A stretch of 64,000 nt of DNA from Thereva unica (GCA_949987705.1 OX465286.1:9613959-9677958), one strand, 5' to 3'; counted from the first letter of the stretch, positions 8,969-21,289 are shown. Translations and numbers: made by a program. Notes: generated from the letters alone by a model not told the origin.

Positions 8969-10686
8969 ATAAATTAAACTTTTCGTTTTTGTCGCTGATC
9001 GCGCTTTGTTGATTGAACTTAGCAAAGCTTATTTTTTGTTGTTGTTTTACTTGTTAAAATAAAAGCTTGAAATAGAGAATTACACCACAAAAAGCTTTCT
9101 CCCCAGCTTGCATCAACCATCAACAAAAAGCTCTACGATCACTTTTTTTTTCTATTCCATTGCCCATCGCCCTTTCTCCTCCGCTCGCTCTCTGTGGCCT
9201 AGGGTAGGGTAGAAGGATGGGAAAAAACTTTCTTTATGCTTTTCTCATTTATGTTACCTGAAAAATTTCCAGCTTTTTTTCCAAGCTTTCATTTTTGTTT
9301 GTTTGTGATATTTGTTGTTGTTTTTTATTACGATCATGATTATGTGGAGAAAGGGATGAAGAAGAAGGATTGGTGGGAGAGAGAAACGTGAAGGGGAAGA
9401 ACGGATAAGTTTTTTAGATTATAGTGCATAAAACACACCCACGTCTTTTTCGTTTTTCTTAATTAATTTTTTTTTAACACAAAGTTTTAATTATGATCTT
9501 TCGGGGATCGTTTCTTATATTTTTATGATAGTTGACGTGTGGGGGAGGATATATAAAAAGGGAAAGGGCATACTTTTCTTGATTTTACATGATCTTCATG
9601 ATATTCATCATCAAGCATGAATGCTGATGGATTATGTATTATATAGGATATCTGAGGAATGATAATATCCGATAAAGATTGACTGACGATGATCGTGCAC
9701 TGTAATAGCGATAGCCGCCGCTAACAGCGCTACATCTCAGCTACGGGGCCCCTACCTGAACTGGAAAACAAGGAAAAAGTCATTGGACTGAAGAAAGTGA
9801 AGCTTTTGTTGTTTGAATATATACATACATATATATGGCTGTGCATAATCTATATATGTTTACATGGATATCGTTATACGGAGATGGGGCCGTTATGGGG
9901 CAAAGATTTCGATATTTGGCACACAGCAAAGTCGATTTTTTTTTGGATGGATGGATAATAGCCTTCTTCTTCTTGTAGGCTGAAATATTATGATGATGAT
10001 GATGATGAAAAATTTCATGTTTTTCATTCATTTTTATTATTATGGAAAGTGAATGTGTTGGAAATTGTTAAATTTTTGCTTAAGGGGGCTTAAGAAGGTT
10101 ACAATATCTAAAAATCTAGCCCCCATACCATTATGTATGTACTTAATTCCAAAGATTAGCAGTAGTCCTAACGATTGATTTCTTAATATAGTTATCGATA
10201 TGATAATCCAAAAAAATTCTTTTGCTTTTTTCGCCAAAAAAAAAAACGAAGAAAAAATGCAAAAAAAAGGTTAAGAAATTTGTTTTTAACTTTTTTTTTT
10301 ACTTCTCTTTTCAAAATTTTCTTTTAAAGTCCGGTTTACACTTTCGATAACGTCGTTTTGTGTGAAGCCATGATCATAACTGCAAGCAGCAAGTAAAAAC
10401 GGCCAGAGGCGGGGGGACATAGCATGAATGATTTTGGGAAGGGGAGGGGGCATTTTTGTTTTTTTTGTTGTTTTTATTTATTTATGGTGTAGAAAGAGGC
10501 GATGATTTGGCGGGTGAGAGGCAGTACAGTACGTACATACTATATATGTCGGACAAGTTAAATAGGATCTTACCATATGTGTATGGCAGCATGAACATTA
10601 TCGTTATATCATTATTAATTATTATTATGATCATTATGATCATCGTATATGAAAGTTGTGTTGTTGAGAAAAGCTTTTTTGTGTTT
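8969..10686. other. Non-coding sequence with simple repeats
   Basis: Includes a GAT/ATG microsatellite near 9988-10010, GATCATGATC-like palindromic words and poly-A/T runs. No supported gene. Confidence 0.5.
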
Positions 10687-11423
10687 GGGGTCGTCCATTA
10701 ATTACGTGAGGCGTTTAGGGGGGGGGGGGGGGAGGGGATCGAGCCGAATCTCACCAAATCTCACATGAGGGAGAGGGGGGGGGGGGGTCGCGGTAATTTT
10801 TTTCCCTCAAGAAAAATGGGTTAAATGAAGTAAAATATGTTTCTCCACTAAAGACGCGCATGCACTTACAGGCCGCGCCGGCAGTCACGACCCGATGAAG
10901 GCCACACAATACTCAGTTTAATTGAGGGATGAGAACTTCAGGTATCCACCAAACAGGCCGTGGATGAGTATTGGTATTGAAGACTCCGCTCCAATACAAT
11001 ACTCAGTCTGACTGGGGGATGAGGACACTTCAGGTATCCGTCTGACAGGCCGTGGCGTGCAGGTAACGTCATGATTCCCTACAGATACACAGCCGATGGC
11101 GACAGTTTAGCATAGCAGGTTGTTAATACAAGTGCATGGCCTCAACGAAAACTTTAAAGGCACAAACAGATTGGTGACTGGAAAAACCTTTAAAATACAC
11201 GGACTACCATATTTGCTGACATAATGGAAAGGCCGCTGTCACCGCCTTTACGCTAATATGTTTGTGCCTTAGGCGGCTCCAGACTCACGACGTGAACACC
11301 CGCGAACAAGCGCGAATGCAAGTGTTAATGGTTTTCGCACCTTGCATTCAGTCGGACCTGACCTGGATACGACGCGGGAATTCGTGCGGTAAATTCGCGG
11401 CTTGAGACTGAATAGAAGTTCTA

Positions 11424-12057
11424 GGGGTGGTAGAAGGAACGGCGCTTTTATAGGTGAAAATGGTACACTTGCACGGGGCGCAATTTCAGAAATTAAGATT
11501 TTCGGCGAGAAACAACCGGATCGCCTCAATTTTGAAGTTGTTGAAAGCGCCTTCTATGTTGCGGAAGGCTGTTAAGGGGACTGTTTTTTTTCTATGCAAA
11601 ATTCTACAGTAGAAACTAATACATGCAGTGCAGTGATCACCCTCCCTTGAAATATGAAGGTATATGGAGATTTGAGTGTATAGTACTGACGATATTCGGA
11701 GCCCAGGATTGTACTGGAAATAGTAAGGCAAGTGAAAAGTGAAGAAATCCTGGAGCATTAAACAGCATTAGCGAGAGAGTATTGTGAAGTTAAAGCGCAA
11801 GATCTCGAGTAAAGGCAGAGTGGCGCTTTTATAGGTGCAATTGGAGCATTTGCACCGGGCGCAATTTGAGAAAAAGGTGAAAAAGTGTTCCCGTGCCTTC
11901 ATTTTCATATAATAAAAGAATTCCACAGAGTGTTTGTGTCTTTTTCCATTGCAATCAAAAAATAGGGGGCGCAATATGGCATACGGCACCGGGCGCAAAA
12001 AAGTCAAACGCCGGCCCTGGAAGTGGTCGATTGAAGCAACTTATGTGCTACCACCCC
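11424..12057. mobile_element. Insertion nested in family B copy 1
   Basis: Comparison with copy 2 shows GAATAGAAGT joined almost directly to AGATCTTCAGG there, whereas here they are separated by about 635 bp. The insert is bounded by GGGGTGGTAG (11424) and its inverse CTACCACCCC (12057). It contains a hAT-type end near 11444-11490 and the hAT MITE at 11816-12019. No clean target duplication is visible. Confidence 0.6.
11816..12019 (-). mobile_element. hAT-type MITE (GCGCCCGGTGCA family)
   Basis: Starts CAGAGTGGCGCTTTTATAGG and ends GCCGGCCCTG; subterminal blocks match GCACCGGGCGCAA on both sides. Same family as 15875-16101, 38936-39085 and 61290-61664, in opposite orientation to 15875. The flanking 8-mers do not match here. 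Confidence 0.75.
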
Positions 12058-12407
12058 AGATCTTCAGGCACAATCTGATAACAACTGCCCACTCATATAA
12101 AGATTTTTTCAGTTTTCTTTGACTGCAGGCCCCATCCAGCTGGCGGCCGGAGAGGTGTGGCGAAAATGTTCAGGCCACGGCCTGCTGTTGACCTGTGTGT
12201 GAAAGGTTGCGTTAAAATATGGCTAAATCCTACACATTTTATGCGAACGCCAGAAACTAAGATAATAGCCTCTCAATTGTGTAGCCGCCATCGGCCAGCC
12301 AAACGCACGACTGGACGATGCCGATCCGCGAAAACCCCTTTAAAATATATAACTACAGGAAGGGTCTCGTCGCGAAAAATCGCCTCACGTAATTTATGGA
12401 CGACCCC

Positions 12408-12834
12408 ATTCTTGATTGAAGCAGAAAATTGCACGGAAGGCAGGATAGATAGAAGGAAGGACAGTTCACCTACAATGAAATTTATCAGATTGCGTACTAG
12501 ATACTGCGATGTGTCCAGTAGGTTTATCACCTCTCGACACAAACCCCACTTAGTGGTGTTGAAAGAATTTTTCATGGCAAGGGTTATCATTGCGCAGCTC
12601 TTAGCGCCGGCCAATTCACAATGAAAGCTTAAAGCTTTAGCTGGCTTTTGCTTCATTTGAGGCCTGCAGCTTGAAGATATGAATGTGAATCAGGCCTAAT
12701 TCACATAGATTACGTTCCTTGCTAGGATAGATATTTACAGGATACCTTGTCGATCTAGCTTTCCTGAAGCCGAATAGTCTTAGACACAGACTAAAGAATT
12801 ATTAATCCCTGGGGGGGGGGGGACTTATTCTGTT
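12408..12834. other. Unassigned sequence
   Basis: No gene supported. Short inverted repeats occur (TGTGAATCAGGCCTAATTCACA near 12685; AATGAAAGC...GCTTCATT near 12620-12656). Overlapping open frames on both strands look like chance. Confidence 0.4.
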
Positions 12835-13180
12835 GCGGCTTGCGGAAGAGACTATCAGCATTCCGGATGAAGGCAAGAAGGTTTTTAATTGAAGAAGACC
12901 TGACTTAAGCAGGGCTCAAAAACTCTCTGATAAATGTTCTACTTCTAAGCCAGATCAGAGCAGGACGTTCACAAAGAATATGTATGGAAGTCTCGTCGCC
13001 GCAGAGTCGACATTTTGACACAAGCACAAAGCTCTGCGGCAAGCCCACAGGGGTCTGCGCGTTCTACTACTCATCAGAGTGTCCATATGCTGGTTCCAAG
13101 TTGAGTTTGGCGTCTAGCGTCACTCCTTAATATTTGGCTTGTTGTGAAAAGCCTATAGTTCTGCTGGCTTAGAAGAAGAA
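12835..13180 (-). pseudogene. C-terminal zinc-knuckle region of a non-LTR retrotransposon Pol
   Basis: On the minus strand one frame reads GVTLDAKLNLEPAYGHSDE, stops, then CRLCGDETSIHILCERPAL, resembling the RNase H to CCHC tail of insect non-LTR Pol (CxxC...HxLCECPAL). The zinc-type residues C, C, H, C are visible. Stops and a poly-G run at the edge mark it as a relic. Confidence 0.6.
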
Positions 13181-13538
13181 CTTTCATCAGAGAGCTTCTG
13201 GAGACCCGTTCAAGTCCGGTCTTCTTCAACTAAAAACAGCTTCCAACCTTCCTGTGTTACGTAGGGAGGGTTTTTTTTTCTATAGGGACAACGCTTATTA
13301 CGTTTAAAAAGCTTTCTTTGTGCTTTTCTCTGCTGCGCGCTCGTGATTCTTGCTCCAAATCTGGAAAAATCAGCAAGGTATGTATGCGCGCGGCGCGGCA
13401 AGTGCTGAAAGCTCTAATGGGGAGGCTTTATCCACACCTTTTCTTGGTTGATAATACATTTTTTTCGGCGTAAGGCTCACAAGTAGATATGTATGTATGT
13501 ATAGCGAGACCATAACGCAACAGAAACAGCCACAGCAC

Positions 13539-13570
<32 letters not shown>

Positions 13571-14378
13571 AAGCTCTATAGAGGAAAAATTTTCTTTTCT
13601 CTTTTCTTTTTCCATTTCTTCTTTTTTACCCCTTCTTTCTTTTTTTATTATTATTTATTATTGTTGGTGTTGTTGCATTTTATATGTATATATGTTCAAC
13701 TTTTTCCCATTTTTATCCGCGCATTCGTATATGTTTTATTGTTGTTGTTGTTCGCTTCGCGTTTTGCAGCTTATTCTTTTTTTTTTTTTATTTCACATTT
13801 TCTTTACTTTTCTTTCTTTCTTTCTTTCATCTCTCATACATCTATATATATAAATATATATAGATATGATGTTAGGATGTGTTGGGATCCCCCATTTTTT
13901 AAAGTTGTACAAAAATTTTTTTTTCGAAAAATGACTTTTAATCGAGCAAAGCAATGGTGGCATGTTTAGTCGCGTTTTTAACGGTTTTGATTGAACACAT
14001 ACGACTTTTTTTTTATATAATAATAATATATATATATATATAAATAAATATATAAAAAAAGTGAGACGATTACATATATGTATATAATAAATATATATAA
14101 AAACCGGACAATTTTTGGTTTAATTGTAATTTAATTATTTTTTTTTTTTGAGTTTGTATATAAAAAAAAAAGTTCAACAATTATTTCAAACAAACACAAA
14201 CACACACACGGTTTTTTTAAAATATTATTAAAATTGCTATTATTATTATTATTATAAATAAATAATTAAATAAATAAAGGCAGAAATAAAATTAATAAAA
14301 AAAATTAAACTAAAGTTTTAAATAAATACTTAAAAGAAAAAAAAAACTGACCTATGTATATTTTGATGAATTAAGAAC

Positions 14379-14409
<31 letters not shown>

Positions 14410-15830
14410 TTTTTTTTTTTTAAAATAACGAAAAATTTGCTTTAAATTTAAAATTTTGTTTTAAAATTTAGTTATATATTTTCGGGGTTAAACCGTGCTT
14501 TTGATTTTCTAACTAAACCTGAAAATTCAAGCTATTTCTGAGAGAAATATAAAACAATTAATTTAAAAATATAAAAATATAAAAAATAAACTAAAAACTT
14601 AACTAAAAAAAAGTGTAAGATTCGCGCGCGGATTGCATTTAAGTATAAACAAATTAAAATTGTTTTTTTTTTTGGAACGTAATAATACAAATAATAATTT
14701 CTATTTCTCTTTTTTTTTCTTCTAAAAATAAAATAAAAATAAATAAATAAAATAAACTTAATAATATGGAAAGTGATTAAAAAATAATCAAAAATCTTTT
14801 TTCGTTGTTTTTATAACTGACACAGAGAGAGTGCAAAATCGCTTTTTTTGAAAATAAAACAAAACTAAAAAAAAAAAAACAGTTAAAACAAAATTTTGAA
14901 ATATTTTATCTGTATTCAAAAATTTTCGTTTCAAATTTGTTAAATACAAAAAAAAAAAAAACAAAAAATTAGTGAAGAAATATTAATTTAAGAAATAAAT
15001 ATTAATAATTAAAAAAAAAAAACAATACAAAAAAATATATAACATACTTTTTTTTTTTGAATTTGGTCAGTTTTTTTTATAAAATTTAAAAATTAAAAAA
15101 TTTCAACAACGAACAAAAAAAAATACAAAAACGAAATTTTGTAATTTATCTCTCAAAAATTTTTTTGCCCATCTTCATTCTCGCAACGAAATATCAAAGA
15201 TTGTTTTTTTTTTTTTTTTTGGGAAAAATGTTGCACATAAATAAATATTTTTGCTGTATAAAATTTTATTCAAATTTCGTAAAAAAAATTTCAATATAGT
15301 TGGTGTTTTTTACTATATCATATATTTGTATTTTTTTTTTTTGGTTATCGTTCCTTAAATAATTAAAAAAAAAAGTAATTAAATATAACAAACGTTTTTA
15401 AAAAAAAAATAAATAAATATTAAAAACAAAACACGCAAGATATTTTTTACCATTATAAATTTACATATATAATTTTAAAACAGAACGAAATCTTTTGAAT
15501 AAAAACAAAATTAATATTATATTTGATAAAAATAGAAATTAATAACAATTAATATAAATCTACATGTAATATAAAAACATACACAGTCTATATTTAATAT
15601 AAAAATAAAAATAAAGGATTACTCTTATTGCAAGAAAGCCACCACCGACACTAAAAAACGCTAAGGGATTATAACCTACAGGAAAATTGCATATTTTTGC
15701 ATTATTATAAATCAACAATATTTAGGGTAAGTACCTATCTATTAACTTGTTTTTGTTTTATTACTCTTTTATTACCCTTATATTACTTATTTTATTATCC
15801 TTATTTTACGTCTAATCTGGTAATAACCAG
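13181..15830. other. Simple-sequence and extreme AT-rich block
   Basis: CAG/CAA microsatellite at 13541-13568, GTT repeats near 13740, TA repeats near 14030 and TTA repeats near 14235 and 14380, then about 1.7 kb (13980-15630) dominated by A and T runs. Translations here are poly-F/N/K/I and not credible genes. It could be a matrix-attachment-like or intronic region. Confidence 0.6.
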
Positions 15831-15874
15831 TGGCGTATTTTAAGATTTGGCGCCCTGGGCCTAGAACATTTGCG

Positions 15875-16101
15875 CAGGGCCGGCGTTTGGCTTTTTTGCG
15901 CCCGGTGCAGTATGCGATCATTTCTGTACATTTTTTAATCACAGTAAAGGACAATGGAACACAAACACAAACACCTTTAATATATAAAAATGAAGGCACG
16001 GGAGACCTTTTTCACTTTTTTTTTTTTTTTTTTTCGAATTGCGCCCCGTCCAATTGCACCCGGTGCAAATACACCAATTACACATATAAAAGCGCCGCCT
16101 G
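15875..16101 (+). mobile_element. hAT-type MITE, 227 bp
   Basis: Begins CAGGGCCGGCG and ends GCGCCGCCTG, with TTTTTTGCGCCCGGTGCA and CACCCGGTGCAAAT blocks inside each end. Flanking 8-mers CATTTGCG (15867-15874) and CATTTGTC (16102-16109) match at 6 of 8, consistent with a decayed hAT duplication. A partial related end precedes it near 15828. Confidence 0.75.
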
Positions 16102-16448
16102 CATTTGTCCAATCTGGATTTACTTCGCGATTTTGCTTTTATTCTGAGTTTGCTTACGCTTTAACCTGTCCACTTTACAGCCTAGAAGGCTGAAGGTGTT
16201 TGTCGCCGAACTATAATAGTACGACTAATACGAATTACAAATCGAGAACTATGGCACCGTGCCAGCCAAGAAAGGATAGACAACGAAATCAGGCGAACTA
16301 AATGGAATTGGATTGGCAGAAGCAGAAGACAAATTGCTCCCTACCCTCACTCGATTCTCGGACCTGCAAGTGTCGCACCCGAAATCTGTCGGTCGGCGAA
16401 ATTTGCCCCGTCTCAAAAGGCATAACACTTTAACGCAGGCAAATTTCG

Positions 16449-18594
16449 TTGACTCTGATGGTTGCGGCAGATGTAATTCCGGGAAATATCTCTAAGAATG
16501 TGGCGATTGAACCCGCGCAACCGAGGTCCCGTTACAAGTCAAGCTTTGTTATTGACCTCTGTAACATTCGTGGACTTCATGCGAACTTCTCTTTTGTTGA
16601 GTGCCACTTATTAACCTTTAAACCCCCAATCCTCGCACTTAGTGAAACCCAAATATCACCCGATAATGACTTAAGTCAATATCAGATATCGGGGTACACT
16701 TTAGTGCATAATCTCTCTCCCCATAGGGGCATTGCCATCTACGTTAGGGATGACGTGGCTCATTATAAAATATGCAAAAGCACTTCTTCAGATTTTAACT
16801 CACTTTGGATTAAAATCATCATCCGAAACCACGTCATATTTTTTTGCTTCTTATACAGAAGCCCTAACATAAGTAACGAAGCCTCCACTTCATCATTTGA
16901 TACTATTTCCGAACAAATCTCGGGATTTTTATCGTCCAATCCTGAGTGTGAAATCATCGTTGCGGGTAATTTCAATGTTCACAATGTAAACTGGCTGACT
17001 TACTCAAATGGCACCAGTGCTTCTGGCAAGGACGTCGAGCTCTTTGCAGACATCAATAACTTGCACCAAATTGTGGATCTTCCCACAAGAGTCCCTGATG
17101 TTGCTGATCAAGGAAGATATCTCCTTGATCTTTTCCTTACTTCTCATCCAGCACGATATACCGTCACAGTTGATTCACCTCTCGGCAATTCGGACCACTG
17201 CTTAGTTAGCGCTAGCTTCCCTTTCAAATTTCCCACCCCTCCCAAACCAGTCAGAAGAACTGTATGGCATTATGGGAAAGCCAATTGGCTGGGGCTTACT
17301 AATTTTTTCCAATCTACCGACTGGAACCAGTGTTTCCGCAATAAAAACGTCAACTCTGCCGCTATCCGTATCACTAGAATCATACAGGCAGGAATGCATT
17401 TGTTCATTCCTCATTCTACTAAATCTGTGAAGGCTAGGCCCAACAGATGGTTTAATCAGGAGTGTATGAATGCAATCAGAAATAAAGAAGCCGCCTTTCG
17501 AGCTTACAAGAGCTCCCCGAGTGAATCGCTCCGTGCAGAGTATATAAAACTGAGAAATTCCTGTAAAGTCACCATCAGGAATGTCAAAAATTTATTTGAC
17601 AGCAAGTTGAGAAGTAAACTCCTTAATGCAACCTCCGGTAGCAAAAACTTCTGGTCCTTGGTAAGTTCCATCAAGAAGAATTTCACCACCTCCACAACTC
17701 CTTCATTCATCCACGATGAAAAGGTGATAACAGACAGAAAATCCAAGGCCGATTTATTAGCATCTCTGTTTGCTTCAAATTCTTCTCTACCCCAAAATGA
17801 TACGCTACCCCCGGTCCTCGAGCACAGCGCTCATTTAATGGACAGGGTTTTCTTCAGGACTCGTGAGGTGTACAGGTGCCTCAAGGAGCTCGATGTCAAC
17901 AAATCCACTGGACCCGATAATATACCCCCTATCGTCTTAAAACAATGCGCCTCGCCTTTGGCTAAACCTCTGCGCAAACTTTTTGCCCTATCATACTCTT
18001 CCGGAGTTTATCCAGATTCTTGGAAACTTGCTCATGTGCAGCCAATACCGAAAAAAGGTAACTCCAGCCTTCCCTCCAACTACCGCCCAATAGCAATTAC
18101 TTCTATTCTCTCCAAAACCATGGAGACGATAATTAACAAAAAGCTTATGGGATATCTAGAATCCAACCAACTTATAAACGACAAACAATACGGCTTCCGA
18201 CAAAAAAGATCCACTGGTGATCTTTTAGTTTGCCTTACAGAACACCTCAACCGAAGTTTGCATGGATCTGGTGAATCTAGTTTGGTTGCTTTGGATATCT
18301 CCAAGGCTTTTGATAGAGTATGGCACTCAGCCTTGTTAGCTAAACTCCAAGCTATTGGAATTGACTCGCTTCTCTATAAGTGGGTTGAGAGTTTCCTTTC
18401 CGGCCGTTCAATTAAGGTAGTTTTGGATGGCGTCAAATCTGAATCTCACCCCATCTCTGCGGGGGTCCCCCAGGGGTCAATTTTATCACCGGCCCTATTT
18501 CTTATCTTTATAAATGACCTACTTTCAATCCCCTCCAATCAACTTCTCAGCTTCGCTGACGACGGTACTCTACGTTACTCGTACAGCTTCGATA
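16449..18594 (+). pseudogene. Jockey-A Pol, endonuclease and RT N-terminal part
   Basis: An open frame covers the EEP endonuclease (LSETQI near residue 65, IVAGNFNVH, GNSDHCLVSA) and the reverse transcriptase fingers/palm: PIPKKG, YRPIAITS, GFRQKRSTGDLLV, ALDISKAFDRVW, GVPQGSILSP and FADD (the catalytic aspartates). The frame is open through all of these, so this copy was probably active until the downstream insertion separated it from its C-terminus. The start is the first ATG of the open frame and is not certain. Function in an active element: target-primed reverse transcription of its own RNA. Confidence 0.85.
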
Positions 18595-20317
18595 CCCAAG
18601 TAGCATTTTTAAAAGCCTATAGCAACGATTTTAAAATTTTGCTCTATAACTATTTTAAAAGAGTATCAAACTAAGTGGCCCGCTTTATATAATCGGCAAA
18701 AGGAATTATGAGCACAAATATTAATTACAATGCTCTATAACTTATTTTTTTTATTCTATCAGCTCTATTTCCTTATAAAGCTTAAGGCTGTAATAAATTG
18801 CTCTATAATTATTTCTAGAGCAAAAATTGATTTTATTATAAAGCATCTTTTAATGAAAAGTTAAATACTTTATAATAGCTCTATTATGGAAAGTTAATCT
18901 CTTATAGATCATTTTTAGAGGAATAAACTTCCCACACTAAAGTTGCTCTAAAAGTCAGTGCTATAATCACTATATAGAGCAATTTTTCTGACAAAAAGCG
19001 ATATGTGTTAAAAGATTTTGATATAGAGCGTTAAACTCTTTTCTAATGCTGTCAACATAGCATTTCTGTCATCATCGACATTAGACATCATTTCAATTGT
19101 ACTCGCCGATGATGCAGGCTCAATAGTTTTTTGAATTGGTATAATTGGCAATGATTAACAAGTCATCTTAACAGCGGAAGAAATTTTACTTGATGGCTTG
19201 ATTGCGGCACTAATTTCCAATGGGTTGGTTGGTAAAGGACACTGTGATGTTTTGAAAGAAAGACATTCTTTTGCCAAGTCATCGAAATTTTTCTGTGGGG
19301 ATCTAGTTTTTGGCTTAGTCTTTGGTCTCAATCTTTCAACTGTTGGTAGTTCTTTAGAAATTGGTTTAAAAAAATCATCGTCGTCGTCGTCTTCAGTTTC
19401 GGTTGTAACGCTTTTTAATAAAAATTGCAAAGCTATTCAGCTGCTAGCTCTAAAAGGGCTACAATAAAGCTTTTAATGGAGCAAGTAGCTACAAACCTTC
19501 TAAATTGCTGGCTATATAGAGCAAATGGCTCTAACTGAGTATAAGAAGTAACTCGATGTATTTTTTTTAATTTGTTGTGTAAAAAATGGCTGCCATAAAA
19601 ATGAGAAATAAAATAATTGCATTAATTTTTATTTCAGAGTTTTCTTTTGTCTTAACTAAGATTTTCAGGTATTTTCCACTCTAAGAAATTCATTAGAAAT
19701 TTTTTTAATTGCATTTAGTACATAATTTAATACAAATTTTTTTTTGAAAAGAACATTATTAATTTATTTTTTAGAATTAAAAGAGCGCATTGTAATTTAT
19801 CGAAGTATTTCCCCAATATTTACAATAAATTTTAAATGGCATTAAAAATTCCGTTTAAAATACGCAGAAATGATTACTTTTCTAGTTTCATTTGTAATGA
19901 AAATGAATAAGTATTATTTCCATATTGGTTCAACTTTGTCAAAATATTAACCATTGAAGAAGGGAAGATGTAATGCTTTTTCATTTCCTCTTATTTATTA
20001 TTATTGAATACTGGAAGATAAAGTCTCTATTATAAAGCCATTTGGATCCAGAAGTTCAATAACAGCTCCATAACAAGCTTTACAAATGCTTTTGCAACGC
20101 TTATAGAACTAACATTATAAAGCAAAGAACTCTTAATAACCTACAATATACAAAATTTTAAAGCAAAATTATGCTCTATAAGCGGAACTTTTTGCTGTAT
20201 AGAAGCTCGAAAAAAGTTTTAAGGGCGCTGTTCCAGCTTAAAACTAAACTTATAGCTCTAAGTAATAGCTCTATAAGCATCTTTAGAGTATATTTAAAGC
20301 CCATTTTGTTACTTGGG
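18595..20317. mobile_element. TA-flanked transposon with subterminal CTCTATAA repeats (1723 bp)
   Basis: Inserted in the Jockey-A RT ORF just after the FADD box. TA occurs on both sides (18593-18594, 20318-20319) and the ends are CCCAAGTAGCA (left) and the inverse of CCCAAGTAACA (right). At least fifteen copies or variants of GCTCTATAA/TTATAGAGC lie within roughly 500 bp of the ends (for example 18641, 18732, 18801, 20171, 20265), in both orientations. Removal with one TA leaves the host RT in frame. No complete transposase is visible, but a minus-strand coding-like piece lies at 19031-19430. The superfamily is not assigned. Confidence 0.85.
19031..19430 (-). pseudogene. Possible captured or relic coding segment inside the TA transposon
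   Basis: On the minus strand a 91-codon frame (19430-19155) has an acidic DDDDDD run followed by FFKPISKELPTVERLRP and a basic tail. After a stop, a further coding-like stretch continues (IEPASSASTIEMMSNVDDD). Composition is protein-like rather than AT noise, and similar acidic/aromatic segments occur in insect MADF/BESS-type nuclear proteins, but I do not recognise it. It could be the end of a lost transposase or a host exon fragment. Confidence 0.35.
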
Positions 20318-21143
20318 TACAAGACAGACACAAGCCAGATCCTGTCTTGATGATCGTGAACTAATGTTCAACTCTATTAAAAAAGACATCAAACTAATTC
20401 TAGATTGGGGAGAGAAGAATCGTGTCGAATTCAACCCCACCAAAACCAAGTACTGTCTTAGCTCAAAAAAGAAGTTCAACACCTCACCATCCTTGACAGT
20501 GGATGACGTCGAACTAAAGGCCGACCCATCCCTCCACATCTTAGGCGTGACATTAGCCAAAGACTTGCGTTGGAATGACCATATATTCCAAATCGCCAAA
20601 CAAGGATCCCAGTGCTTGGGATTTCTTAAGAGGTGCAAGTTCCTCCTCCAGCCATCGGCCCGTGCTGTTATTTATAAATCCTACATTCGGCCTCTTCTCG
20701 AATATAACTCCCTCGTTTGGGGCGGCGCTCCAATAACCACCTTGGCATGGTTAGATAAGGTCCAAAAAAGGGCCCTTAAGTTAATTAATGACGATACCGC
20801 TTGCTCCACCATCGACCCCCTGAGCCACCGTAGGAATGTAGCAGCACTGACAAAATTCTATCGCTACTATCATAGTGACTGTTCCTCCGAGTTAAACGCT
20901 CTTTTGCCTCCACGGCAATCTTATACCCGCAACACTAGATTAGCCCACTCGTCCCATTCCCTGCACCTGCAACTCCCCTTTTCACGCACTCAACAAGATA
21001 TGAATTCGTTTGTAAATAGAACAGCTCGACTGTGGAATAATCTCTCGCAGTCAGTATTTCCGAGCTCCTACAACATCCAAGAGTTCAAACGCAGGGTTCA
21101 TCACCACCTTCTTCAATACCCCCCCGTACCTTTTAATCCTTAA
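20318..21143 (+). pseudogene. Jockey-A Pol, RT C-terminal part
   Basis: Continues the RT of 16449-18594 after the insertion: IKLILDWGEKNRVEFNPTKTKY, LGVTLAKDLRWNDHI, RPLLEYNSLVWGGAP, then the LSHRRNVAALTKFYRYYH tail and the typical TARLWNNLSQSVFP end with stop at 21143. It matches the same part of copy 3. The open frame is intact within itself. Confidence 0.85.
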
Positions 21144-21289
21144 CCTATACCCCCCCCTCCCTCATCCCTCCCCCGTACTAAGCTTACTGCTAGACATTGC
21201 ACCATGACGTAACAAATGACATGACGGACTAGTAGTACAAAGGGTGACTCCTGAGCTTAGAACTACCACATAAAAAAAAAAAAAAATGG

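Larger units (their letters stand above)
10687..12407 (+). mobile_element. Family B DNA element, copy 1 (about 1.7 kb including nested inserts)
   Basis: Starts GGGGTCGTCCATTAATTACG (10687) and ends with the inverted version CGTAATTTATGGACGACCCC (12407). Internal sequence, including a TATGTTTGTGCC...GGCGGCTCCAGACTC block, recurs at 47082-48019 and in reverse near 41345-41680, showing a dispersed family. No transposase is visible, so it is non-autonomous. It contains poly-G tracts at 10718-10732 and 10779-10789 near the left end. The target duplication is unclear (TTT versus ATT). Confidence 0.8.
16160..21286 (+). mobile_element. Jockey-A retrotransposon copy 1, interrupted by a TA transposon
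   Basis: Endonuclease and most of RT (16449-18594), a 1.7-kb insertion (18595-20317), then the rest of RT and C-terminus (20318-21143), a 3' UTR and a poly-A tail (about 21271-21286). The same 3' UTR ends copy 3 (25349-28451, minus). The 5' limit is uncertain. No gag-like ORF1 is seen upstream in this copy or in copy 3. Confidence 0.85.

Noticed and set aside
9780..10031. Minus-strand frame with a histidine run
   Set aside because: The histidines come from the ATG/CAT microsatellite; no other support.
12157..12656. Overlapping 155- and 127-codon frames on opposite strands
   Set aside because: They cross the right end of family B copy 1 into flanking DNA and show no motif; overlapping opposite frames suggest chance.
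13497..13969. Plus-strand frames rich in F, S and N
   Set aside because: Translation of microsatellites and T-rich DNA, not protein-like.
18595..20317. Calling the TA transposon Tc1/mariner
   Set aside because: TA flanks fit, but very short termini and dense subterminal repeats do not, and no DDE transposase of that type is visible.
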